From positions 64,851 through 73,021 of the forward strand of contig PBEX01000028.1 in the NCBI GenBank assembly GCA_002718515.1: a stretch of 8,171 bases of DNA, given 5' to 3'. Of this stretch, positions 1 through 5,893 are shown in pieces (position 1 is the first letter of the stretch; each line of letters starts with the position of its first letter). The position numbers were made by a program, and so were the translations under genes. This stretch comes from Phycisphaerae bacterium (lineage in GTDB: Bacteria; Planctomycetota; Phycisphaerae; Phycisphaerales; SM1A02). The notes beneath the pieces are model-generated. The model did not search any database and had not been told where the DNA came from. It was given only the letters and a program-made list of their open reading frames with translations.

Positions 1-432
1 CCGAGAGGTCTCATTGCGTCACTATCTGGCTGTGTAGCGGGTGCTAAGGTGCGAACTGGCGGAGTAACTCCGGAACTGTATCCACCGTCAGAGCATCTAG
101 CGAGATTCATTTTTGCTTGCGGTGTTGCGAGAATTCCATTTAAAGCAACCGCTGGATTGCATCATCCAAACAGGAACGAAAACACGAGCGTTGGTGTAAA
201 TGAGTTTGGATTTTTAAATATACTCGGAGCCTCTATTGTTTCAATGAGACAAGATGCAACCGAAGAAGATGTTAAAACGATTTTAAACATGCAAGCAGTG
301 CAGTTGTCAGACTTCACAGAAGAAGAGATAGCAACGGCTCGCTCAGACGTATTTTGCTCAATTGGCTCTTGCTCATTTATTGAACCCACAGAAGATCTCC
401 GTTCTATGGGGATATTAAAGGAATCAACATGA
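1..432 (+). CDS. Conserved protein of unknown function, C-terminal 143 residues (5' truncated by window edge)
   Basis: The frame is open from the first base to the TGA at 430-432, so only the C-terminal part is visible and the true start lies upstream; the GTG at 49 is an internal codon. I recognise the style of a conserved bacterial family but cannot name a function. In visible-residue numbering the conserved-looking segments are AKVRTGG (15-21), PFKATAGLHHP (46-56), GFLN (70-73) and SIGSCSF (about 123-129). The first two resemble late beta-strands of a TIM-barrel-type enzyme carrying charged or catalytic side chains (K16, R18, K48, H54, H55). No signal peptide or membrane segment is visible in this part. 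Its stop overlaps the fahA start (ATGA), which indicates co-transcription and probable translational coupling, so a role linked to tyrosine degradation is inferred. That the gene is real is fairly sure; its function is open. Confidence 0.8.
   Translation, partial: PRGLIASLSGCVAGAKVRTGGVTPELYPPSEHLARFIFACGVARIPFKATAGLHHPNRNENTSVGVNEFGFLNILGASIVSMRQDATEEDVKTILNMQAVQLSDFTEEEIATARSDVFCSIGSCSFIEPTEDLRSMGILKEST
417..423 (+). promoter_or_regulatory. Shine-Dalgarno site of fahA
   Basis: AAAGGAA lies 5 nt before the ATG at 429, inside the last codons of the upstream gene. It supports that ATG as the fahA start. The same heptamer precedes hppD on the other strand, which suggests it is the ribosome binding form this genome prefers. 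Confidence 0.7.
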
Positions 433-1700
433 CACATTGCGACTTTACGCATCAACTCGAAGCAACGAGTTGGATTGAATCAGCGCAGGGAAGTGAGTTC
501 CCTATTCAAAACTTACCTTATGGTGTTTGCCGTAAGCATGGCATCGTCATTGCAATCGGTGACTTCGCATTGAATGTTCAAAGCGCTATTGAAGCCGGCG
601 TTCTTAATGTGTCTGGCGAAATCGCATGTGCACTCTCAAGTAAGAACTTGAATGACTTTATGTCCCTTGGTAAAGATGCTTGGACTGCAGCAAGGCATGC
701 AGTCTTTACACTGTTATCAAGTGAATCAGATGCTTGCCAAGAGTTGCTTGTAAAACGTGATGAACTTGAACTCATATTGCCAGCGACAATTGGCGACTAC
801 ACAGATTTTTATGCAGCCCGTAACCACGCAACGAACGTTGGAAAGATGTTTAGACCAGACGGCAATCCCCTCATGCCAAATTATTTGCATTTACCAGTGG
901 GTTATCATGGCCGAGCAAGCAGTATTGTCGTTTCTGGAACAGATATTCGCCGACCTCATGGCCAGTTAAAACCAGATGACGCTGATCCAGTTTTTGGACC
1001 ATGTCGATTACTCGATTATGAACTTGAGTTTGGGGCATTTATTGGATCTGGAAACGCCCTAGGCGACAGAATCACTATGGATGAAGCGATGGATAAGTTG
1101 TTTGGAATTGTGATTCTCAACGACTGGTCAGCACGCGATATTCAAAAGTGGGAGTATCAACCACTTGGTCCGTTTAACGCAAAGAACTTTGCAACAACAA
1201 TTAGCCCATGGATTGTAACTGTCGACGCGCTTGCACCATTTAGGTCGAGTGGTCCAATGCGATTTGAAGGCGATCCTGAAATCCTTGACTATCTCAAGCC
1301 AGTCACTGATGATGTTCTTGATGTTCAATGTTCTGTATCAATCTCGTCATCGTCAATGAGAGACAAGGGAATGGACGCTCAAAAGTTGACGCAATCAACG
1401 CTGAGTCATCTAACATGGACATTCGCTCAAATGTTGGTGCATCACACAAGTACTGGTTGTCCAATGAATAGTGGCGACCTCATTGGCAGCGGAACCATTA
1501 GTGGTGAAACTAAAGATAGTCGAGGCTGTTTGCTTGAACTAACTTGGAGAGGCACCGAACCCGTTGAACTTATTGACGGAAGTGAACGAAAGTTTCTTCA
1601 AGATGGTGATGAGTTAACGATTAACGCTTGGTGTGAGTGTGATGGTGCTGTCCGCATTGGTTTTGGTGCGTGCACTGGGGTTGTCACTCCAGCACAATAA
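429..1700 (+). CDS. fahA: Fumarylacetoacetase (fumarylacetoacetate hydrolase, EC 3.7.1.2)
   Basis: This cytosolic enzyme hydrolyses fumarylacetoacetate to fumarate and acetoacetate, the last step of the homogentisate pathway of tyrosine and phenylalanine breakdown. The 423-residue product matches the usual FAH length: an N-terminal SH3-like domain (about 1-118) followed by the catalytic beta-roll domain. Against mammalian FAH the active-site set is intact. DYTDFY gives D126 and Y128, the RNHATNVG segment gives the catalytic H133, and R142 and Y159 follow. Metal ligands are E198 and E200 (DYELEFG) and D232 (NDWSARD); K252 and T356 (GSGTISG) complete the site. The hallmark HLPVGYHGRASS is at 154-165. 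The start at 429 has an AAAGGAA site and overlaps the preceding stop by 4 nt. The gene ends 12 nt from the convergent hmgA. Nothing suggests damage or transfer. Confidence 0.97.
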   Translation: MTHCDFTHQLEATSWIESAQGSEFPIQNLPYGVCRKHGIVIAIGDFALNVQSAIEAGVLNVSGEIACALSSKNLNDFMSLGKDAWTAARHAVFTLLSSESDACQELLVKRDELELILPATIGDYTDFYAARNHATNVGKMFRPDGNPLMPNYLHLPVGYHGRASSIVVSGTDIRRPHGQLKPDDADPVFGPCRLLDYELEFGAFIGSGNALGDRITMDEAMDKLFGIVILNDWSARDIQKWEYQPLGPFNAKNFATTISPWIVTVDALAPFRSSGPMRFEGDPEILDYLKPVTDDVLDVQCSVSISSSSMRDKGMDAQKLTQSTLSHLTWTFAQMLVHHTSTGCPMNSGDLIGSGTISGETKDSRGCLLELTWRGTEPVELIDGSERKFLQDGDELTINAWCECDGAVRIGFGACTGVVTPAQ

Positions 1701-1712
1701 CTCAACCTTCGC
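1701..1712. other. Convergent gene junction of 12 nt with no recognisable terminator
   Basis: The TAA of fahA (1698-1700) and the complement of the hmgA TAA (1713-1715) leave 12 bases between them. No GC-rich hairpin followed by a T-run is seen in either direction, so each transcript probably runs into the other gene before ending. Inference from sequence only. Confidence 0.6.
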
Positions 1713-2942
1713 TTACCAAGTGTCAGCAGTGTCTGTTGGTTCACCGTTTCCGTTTGCCGGTTTCCAATCAGCCCATGATTTTGGGTAATCTAGGTCATCG
1801 ATTCCAAGTGCAGCTTTTGTTGGATAGAGCGGTCTAAATGTGTCACACATTACTGCTAGTTCATCGGTCCATTTTGCACCAATCGACTTCTCAATTGTTC
1901 CTGGATGTGGACCGTGGGGAATGCCCTGAGGATGCAAACTCAGTGAGCCTGAGTTGATTCCTTTTCTCGCTTTGTAATTGCCCTCAACGTAATACAACAC
2001 TTCGTCACTATCGAGATTGCTGTGGTGATAGGGAACAGGGATTGAGAGTTCGTGGAAGTCAAGCATTCGTGGGCAGAATGAACAAATCACGAAGTTGTGT
2101 GCTTCAAATGTTTGGTGTGTTGGAGGAGGCATGTGCACTTTTCCAACAATCGGTGAAAAGTCATCGATGTTAAAGCAGTAGGGGTAGTAACAACCATCCC
2201 AGCCAATGACATCAAGTGGGTGATAATCATAAATGTATGAATGGATGCAATTGCGTGCTTTGATGCGGACTTCGAACTCACCAGCTTCGTCATAAGTTAA
2301 CGGTAGTTGTGGCAATCGCAAATCTCGCTCACAGTACGGGGCATGCTCAAGAAACTGGCTCGTTTTCTTTGAAATGTATCGAGGTGGAGGAAGGATGTGA
2401 CTTGCATTCATTGTTTCGATGCAAAGGAATCGGTTTCCTGGCCCGTCTTTTGGAGCATCATTGAAAACCATTTTGTAAATCACGCCCTTTGGAACAATGA
2501 TGTAATCCTTGTCATGGAATTCAAGTGTTCCCATGCTTGTATACATCGTTCCTGTTCCATGATGAATGAACAAGCACTCATCGCCACTTCCATTTTTATA
2601 GAAGTACTCCATGTGTTCGTTAGGCACACAAACACTCATCTCGCAATCTTCATTACCAAACAAAACGACTCGACCTGTCACAGGGTCGCCATTTGGTTTC
2701 ATGTCCATCGATTTAAGATGACGCATTCGCATCACATCTGTTTCAACGTACTCTGCCTTGGTGGAGTAAAGTGTCTTCCAGCCCGTCACTTGGGTTGGAG
2801 GGTGAATGTGATACATAGTTGATGTTGGACCAACGAATCCCTCAGTTCCGAAAACTTCTTCAGAATAAAGCTCGCCATCTGGACGGCGAAACTGAATATG
2901 ACGTTTTGGGGGGATCTCTCCAAGTGAAGTGTAATAAGGCAT
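1713..2942 (-). CDS. hmgA: Homogentisate 1,2-dioxygenase, short bacterial form (EC 1.13.11.5)
   Basis: This Fe(II) ring-cleavage dioxygenase converts homogentisate to maleylacetoacetate in the cytosol. The 409-residue product is shorter than the ~440-residue human/Pseudomonas form and resembles the shorter bacterial type whose N-terminus reads like PYY..LG.IP.KRH.QFR+PDG. A two-cupin architecture is apparent. The C-terminal half carries the iron site: H307 (in PYHHSN), E314 (DSDEVLYY) and H343 (IPHGPHP). H337 (SLHPQ) sits six residues before H343, as H365 and H371 do in the human enzyme. The H307-E314 spacing is one residue longer than the human H335-E341. The start ATG at 2942 has an AAGG Shine-Dalgarno core (complement of 2951-2954) 8 nt upstream. 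The gene follows hppD by 23 nt and is almost certainly co-transcribed with it. The tail (about 395-409) is polar and probably disordered. Confidence 0.93.
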   Translation of the reverse strand: MPYYTSLGEIPPKRHIQFRRPDGELYSEEVFGTEGFVGPTSTMYHIHPPTQVTGWKTLYSTKAEYVETDVMRMRHLKSMDMKPNGDPVTGRVVLFGNEDCEMSVCVPNEHMEYFYKNGSGDECLFIHHGTGTMYTSMGTLEFHDKDYIIVPKGVIYKMVFNDAPKDGPGNRFLCIETMNASHILPPPRYISKKTSQFLEHAPYCERDLRLPQLPLTYDEAGEFEVRIKARNCIHSYIYDYHPLDVIGWDGCYYPYCFNIDDFSPIVGKVHMPPPTHQTFEAHNFVICSFCPRMLDFHELSIPVPYHHSNLDSDEVLYYVEGNYKARKGINSGSLSLHPQGIPHGPHPGTIEKSIGAKWTDELAVMCDTFRPLYPTKAALGIDDLDYPKSWADWKPANGNGEPTDTADTW

Positions 2943-2950
2943 AACTCGTA

Positions 2951-2954
2951 CCTT
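2951..2954 (-). promoter_or_regulatory. Shine-Dalgarno core of hmgA in the hppD-hmgA spacer
   Basis: The minus strand reads AAGG 8 nt before the hmgA ATG within a 23-nt spacer. There is no room for a separate promoter of usual size, which supports a two-gene hppD-hmgA mRNA. Confidence 0.55.
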
Positions 2955-2965
2955 ATCAGATTGAC

Positions 2966-4159
2966 TTAGAGGTTGCCCCTTCGTTCTTGCTCAAGTTCAA
3001 GTGCTTCAAAGAGTGCTTTAAAATTGCCTTTTCCGAAGGATTGGCTACCACGGCGGCAGATGATTTCAAAGAACAATGTTGGGCGGTCTTGAACCGGTCT
3101 CGTGAATAGTTGAAGCAAGTATCCTTGGTCATCTCGGTCAATCAAAATGCCGAGGTCTTGGACAATCTTCTTTTCTTCTTCGATGTCACCAACTCGATCC
3201 CAAACGATTTCATAATATTCCTTAGGAATATCAAGGAAGTTTACGCCGCGTCTTCGTAACTCTGCAATTGACTGAATGGCGTCATTTGTTCTAAATGCAA
3301 GATGTTGTACGCCAGGGGTGTCGTTGTGCCAATCAAGATATTCTTGGATCTGACTCTTGCGTTTACCTTCAGCAGGTTCGTTGATTGGGAACTTGATAAG
3401 CCCGCCACCAGATGACATCACTTTTGACATTAATGCTGAGTACTCAGTTGAAATGTCTTCATCATCAAAGTGCTTAAACATAGAGAACTCGAGGACGTTT
3501 TGGTACCAATCAACGGCTTTGTTCATACCATTTAGTTCTACATTTCCAACACAGTGATCGAGAAACTTCAACCCACATGGGTTGTCTTCATTAAACTTGT
3601 TAAGTGGGTGCGTCATCGGGGCAAATCCAGGAAGAATTGTGTTTCCATGTTTAACATTTGGAAGTGCGTAATCACCTGTTCGTGAAACAAATGAGTGAAT
3701 GACTTGGCCATATGTTTTGATGCCTGCACGAGTGACAGTTCCGTTGTCATCTTCAACGGTATATGGTTCGTATGCAATTTCAGCCCCATTTTCTACGGCT
3801 CTGTTGAATGCTTTTTCGGCATCAAACACAGTGAATGCGATGTCTTTAACGCCATCTCCGTGAAGACGAATGTGCTCTTGAGCTTCGTGGTCTTTTGAGA
3901 GACCAGTGGTCAAGATGATTCGGATGTTTCCCTGCGTAAGGAGATATGACGCCTGTTCTCGATTGCCTGTTGTCAAATCCTCGTACTGAGTGACTTGAAA
4001 GCCGAACGCATAGGCATAGTAAAACGATGCTTGTTTGGCGTTTCCGACATAGATGCGAACATGGTCGACATCAATGAGATGAAGTGGATCAGTGCTTGAT
4101 GATGTTTCAGGAGCTGCGACTTCAACAGGCGTCGTTTGATTTGTAGTGTTAGATGACAT
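2966..4159 (-). CDS. hppD: 4-hydroxyphenylpyruvate dioxygenase (EC 1.13.11.27)
   Basis: This Fe(II) alpha-keto-acid dioxygenase converts 4-hydroxyphenylpyruvate to homogentisate with CO2 release, committing tyrosine to the homogentisate pathway. The 397-residue product has two vicinal-oxygen-chelate domains (about 28-160 and 197-370). Iron ligands are H202 (FLDHCVGN), H286 (GVQHLAF) and E365 (FFEIICR). Residues lining the site in plant HPPD are also present: Q350 and F352 (LLQLFT), F363, and N379-F380 in the GKGNF motif of the closing C-terminal helix. That helix and the FGKGNFKALFE tail favour HPPD over the related hydroxymandelate synthase. The first ~25 residues are Ser/Thr-rich and precede the fold; this may be a flexible extension. 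The ATG at 4159 has a good Shine-Dalgarno (AAAGGAA on the minus strand, 8 nt away). It is the first gene of the unit leading into hmgA. Confidence 0.97.
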   Translation of the reverse strand: MSSNTTNQTTPVEVAAPETSSSTDPLHLIDVDHVRIYVGNAKQASFYYAYAFGFQVTQYEDLTTGNREQASYLLTQGNIRIILTTGLSKDHEAQEHIRLHGDGVKDIAFTVFDAEKAFNRAVENGAEIAYEPYTVEDDNGTVTRAGIKTYGQVIHSFVSRTGDYALPNVKHGNTILPGFAPMTHPLNKFNEDNPCGLKFLDHCVGNVELNGMNKAVDWYQNVLEFSMFKHFDDEDISTEYSALMSKVMSSGGGLIKFPINEPAEGKRKSQIQEYLDWHNDTPGVQHLAFRTNDAIQSIAELRRRGVNFLDIPKEYYEIVWDRVGDIEEEKKIVQDLGILIDRDDQGYLLQLFTRPVQDRPTLFFEIICRRGSQSFGKGNFKALFEALELEQERRGNL

Positions 4160-4167
4160 CCGAATTA

Positions 4168-4174
4168 TTCCTTT
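4168..4174 (-). promoter_or_regulatory. Shine-Dalgarno site of hppD
   Basis: The minus strand reads AAAGGAA ending 8 nt before the ATG at 4159. It supports this start although the first ~25 residues precede the conserved domain. Confidence 0.7.
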
Positions 4175-4192
4175 CGCTATGCGGAATACCCC

Positions 4193-4198
4193 ATTGTA
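4193..4198 (-). promoter_or_regulatory. Candidate sigma70-type -10 box for hppD-hmgA
   Basis: The minus strand reads TACAAT here (ATTGTA on +), one base off TATAAT. A transcription start about 7 nt downstream, near 4186, would give a leader of about 27 nt containing the hppD Shine-Dalgarno. A -35 element is weak: 17 nt upstream the minus strand reads TTTCAA, with three matches to TTGACA. The call rests on the -10 and on its sensible spacing. Confidence 0.45.
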
Positions 4199-4232
4199 AC
4201 GCTCAAAAGGTCGATTTGAAAGTAAAAAGTGG

Positions 4233-4251
4233 CGAGATTCTCAAGGTCTCG
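4233..4251. repeat. Short inverted repeat (5-bp arms, 9-nt spacer) in front of the groES-like gene
   Basis: CGAGA at 4233-4237 and TCTCG at 4247-4251 are perfect inverted arms separated by 9 nt. They lie immediately upstream of the candidate -10 box at 4252-4257, where a repressor would block the polymerase. The 9-nt spacing is that of CIRCE/HrcA operators, but the arms do not match CIRCE and are only 5 bp, so chance is quite possible. Confidence 0.25.
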
Positions 4252-4257
4252 TACAAT
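4252..4257 (+). promoter_or_regulatory. Candidate -10 box for the groES-aroA-ABC operon; likely leaderless start
   Basis: TACAAT ends 8 nt before the ATG at 4266. Transcription starting about 7 nt after the box would begin at or next to the start codon. No Shine-Dalgarno is present in the intervening ACGCGGTT. A matching -35 is poor (GTGGCG at 17-nt spacing). The combination of a good -10, no ribosome binding site and a close ATG suggests a leaderless mRNA. Confidence 0.4.
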
Positions 4258-4265
4258 ACGCGGTT

Positions 4266-4586
4266 ATGAGCAATGCTACGAGCAAATCGAAAACGATAGA
4301 GGTTGTAGAACCAATTGGTGAACGTGTGCTTATCCGTAAGGATGAGGACAGGAAAGTCACCAAAGTTGGCATACACCTACCAGATAAGATTGAGATTCCA
4401 ACTCTCACAGGACGCGTTGTCACTGTGAGCACCGTTATCGAGAACAACCCTGATTACCCAATCAGTCAATATGACAAGGTGTTGTTTAACCCAAAACAGA
4501 GCATTCCAGTCGATTTCGAAGGTGACAACCGTTTGTATGTCGTCCCAATCGAAGATATCGTTGCTGTCTTTAGGCGAGACCCGTGA
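4266..4586 (+). CDS. groS: GroES-like co-chaperonin (Cpn10 family), divergent
   Basis: The 106-residue product fits the Cpn10 fold, which caps the GroEL folding chamber in the cytosol. VVEPIGERVLIRKDE (13-27) aligns with the first strand of GroES (PLHDRVIVKR). G35-I36-H37-L38 sits where GroES has the GGIVL mobile-loop segment that binds GroEL. G49-R-V-V matches the strand after the loop, VLFNP (72-76) the VIF strand, and YVVPIEDIVAVF (91-102) the C-terminal strand. It is about 10 residues longer than E. coli GroES, from an N-terminal extension and a changed central hairpin (59-70, rich in N, P and D). No groEL lies beside it; the next gene, aroA, starts within its stop codon (GTGA). It is probably an accessory GroES paralogue, but a sole genomic copy cannot be excluded. 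The symbol is by family only. Confidence 0.85.
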   Translation: MSNATSKSKTIEVVEPIGERVLIRKDEDRKVTKVGIHLPDKIEIPTLTGRVVTVSTVIENNPDYPISQYDKVLFNPKQSIPVDFEGDNRLYVVPIEDIVAVFRRDP

Positions 4587-5893
4587 GTAAAAAAAATTCG
4601 GGAATGGCCGCCGAGTCAGTCCCTCTGTTAAAGCGAATTGGAAGTCGCACTTTGCGGGTTCCCGGCTCAAAAAGTTTAACGCTTAGAGCAATGACACTTG
4701 GCGCGCTCGGCGCTGGAAGGTCTGTGCTGTCTGCACCACTTGAATCTGATGACACATTGCTTCTTGCAGAAGCATTGCAAGCGATTGGGGTCGGAGTGAA
4801 GTGGACGCCAAACAAGTTGGTCTTGCATGGTGTTGATGGAAAGCCAAGGCATGGGGCATCCGTAAATCTTGGAGCTGGTGGCACGCCATCTCGAATCATG
4901 ATTGCGATTGGTGTACTGTCCGAAGAGCCACTCACAGTTGATGGCGACAACCGAATGCGAAGCAGACCTGTCGGCGAACTGACGGAGTTCCTCAAATCAT
5001 TGAATGCAACTTGCGATGGGGATTCGTTACCTGTAACGGTTCGAAAGAACAATTGCGTTGGAGGCGAACTCGATATTCCAGTCACAAAATCGAGCCAGTT
5101 TATCTCTGCATTGTTATTGATTGCACCCTACTTATCTGGTGGCCTTACGCTCCGTTGCAACAAACCTGTGACATCGAGTACTTATATTGATTTGACTATT
5201 GAGACACTAAAAACATTTGGCGTTTCTGCTTCGTTGACAAACCATGATGAGTGTATTGAGATTGTTGTTCCAGAAACGAGATTGACACATCGTGATCTCG
5301 ATATTGAACCAGATGCAAGTTCAGCTGTTTATTTTGCAGCAGTTGCTGCAATTCATGAGGGGATGTCAATCACGCTTGAAGGGCTTTCACTTGATCCATC
5401 ACAGCCAGACATGGAAGCGATTCGATTGCTTGAAAAGGCTGGCGCATCAATTGATGAGATCGAAGGGGGGCTAAGAGTTACAGGGACAGGGACGATTCGT
5501 TCTCTTGGCGACTTGGATGCTTCTGGTTTCCCCGATGCATCCCTTTGTCTCGCTGCAGTCGCTGCATTTGCAGATGGCCCATCAAGAATTCACGGACTTG
5601 AAACATTACCCATCAAAGAATCTGACCGAATTGAAGTCATGGCGAAATCGCTTGCCGTTGCCGGATGTGGCGTTGCTTCAAGTGATTCAGATTTGCGGAT
5701 TTCTCCACTTGTCGATGGCACAGCGCAGGTTGCAATTGACCCAATGAATGACCACCGGATTGCAATGTCCATGGCAGTGCTCGGCACAAAAAGGGGAAAT
5801 CTCTCTATTGTCGATCCACACTGTGTGTCAAAAAGTTATCCCACCTTCTGGAAAGACCTTCGTAAAATATATGAAGGCAAAGATGAATCATGA
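4583..5893 (+). CDS. aroA: 3-phosphoshikimate 1-carboxyvinyltransferase (EPSP synthase, EC 2.5.1.19)
   Basis: This enzyme transfers enolpyruvyl from PEP to shikimate-3-phosphate, the sixth step of the shikimate pathway. The 436-residue product spans both inside-out barrel domains. Substrate residues align with E. coli: K30-S31 and R35 (PGSKSLTLR), the PEP loop GAGGTPSR (97-104), R124 and R128 (RMRSRP), S170-S171-Q172, D318 (FPDAS), K345-E346 and R349 (KESDR), H391-R392 (NDHR) and K417. G100 corresponds to E. coli G96, as in class I enzymes, but N94 of GNAGT is replaced by A98 and the residue after R104 is Ile rather than Pro. The GTG start overlaps the groES-like stop; a second start at ATG 4604 (M8) lies closer to the usual N-terminus. 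The downstream ABC gene overlaps its stop (ATGA). No frameshift is seen. Confidence 0.96.
   Translation: MSKKNSGMAAESVPLLKRIGSRTLRVPGSKSLTLRAMTLGALGAGRSVLSAPLESDDTLLLAEALQAIGVGVKWTPNKLVLHGVDGKPRHGASVNLGAGGTPSRIMIAIGVLSEEPLTVDGDNRMRSRPVGELTEFLKSLNATCDGDSLPVTVRKNNCVGGELDIPVTKSSQFISALLLIAPYLSGGLTLRCNKPVTSSTYIDLTIETLKTFGVSASLTNHDECIEIVVPETRLTHRDLDIEPDASSAVYFAAVAAIHEGMSITLEGLSLDPSQPDMEAIRLLEKAGASIDEIEGGLRVTGTGTIRSLGDLDASGFPDASLCLAAVAAFADGPSRIHGLETLPIKESDRIEVMAKSLAVAGCGVASSDSDLRISPLVDGTAQVAIDPMNDHRIAMSMAVLGTKRGNLSIVDPHCVSKSYPTFWKDLRKIYEGKDES
4589..4596 (+). repeat. Run of eight A residues between the two possible aroA starts
   Basis: The A8 tract forms codons 3-5 of the GTG-initiated frame and lies upstream of the alternative ATG at 4604. 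Such runs are slippage-prone in replication and transcription. A slip would break the GTG-started frame but leave the ATG-started one intact. Confidence 0.6.

Noticed and set aside
49..51. GTG as the start of the first gene
   Set aside because: The same frame is open and protein-like (ending GAKV) all the way to base 1, so this is an internal Val codon of a truncated gene.
162..455. Minus-strand open frame of 97 codons over the unknown gene and the fahA start
   Set aside because: Antisense to a frame with conserved-looking motifs and a coupled stop/start; no ribosome site or homology seen.
1675..1692. Small hairpin (CTGGGG/CTCCAG, 6-nt loop) near the fahA stop as a possible bidirectional terminator
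   Set aside because: Only six pairs including a G-T wobble, lies within the fahA coding region, and is not followed by a T-run on either strand.
2397..2822. Open frame of 141 codons on the + strand inside hmgA
   Set aside because: Fully antisense to a confidently identified gene, rich in His/Cys/Ile in a way typical of reversed coding sequence, no Shine-Dalgarno or family resemblance.
4216..4221. TTGAAA as a -35 box for the groES-like gene
   Set aside because: It is about 30 nt upstream of the candidate -10, far beyond the usual 16-18 nt spacing, and no -10 lies at the correct distance.
4570..5085. Open frame of 171 codons on the - strand over the start of aroA
   Set aside because: Ser/Thr/Pro-rich antisense shadow of aroA with no recognisable domain.
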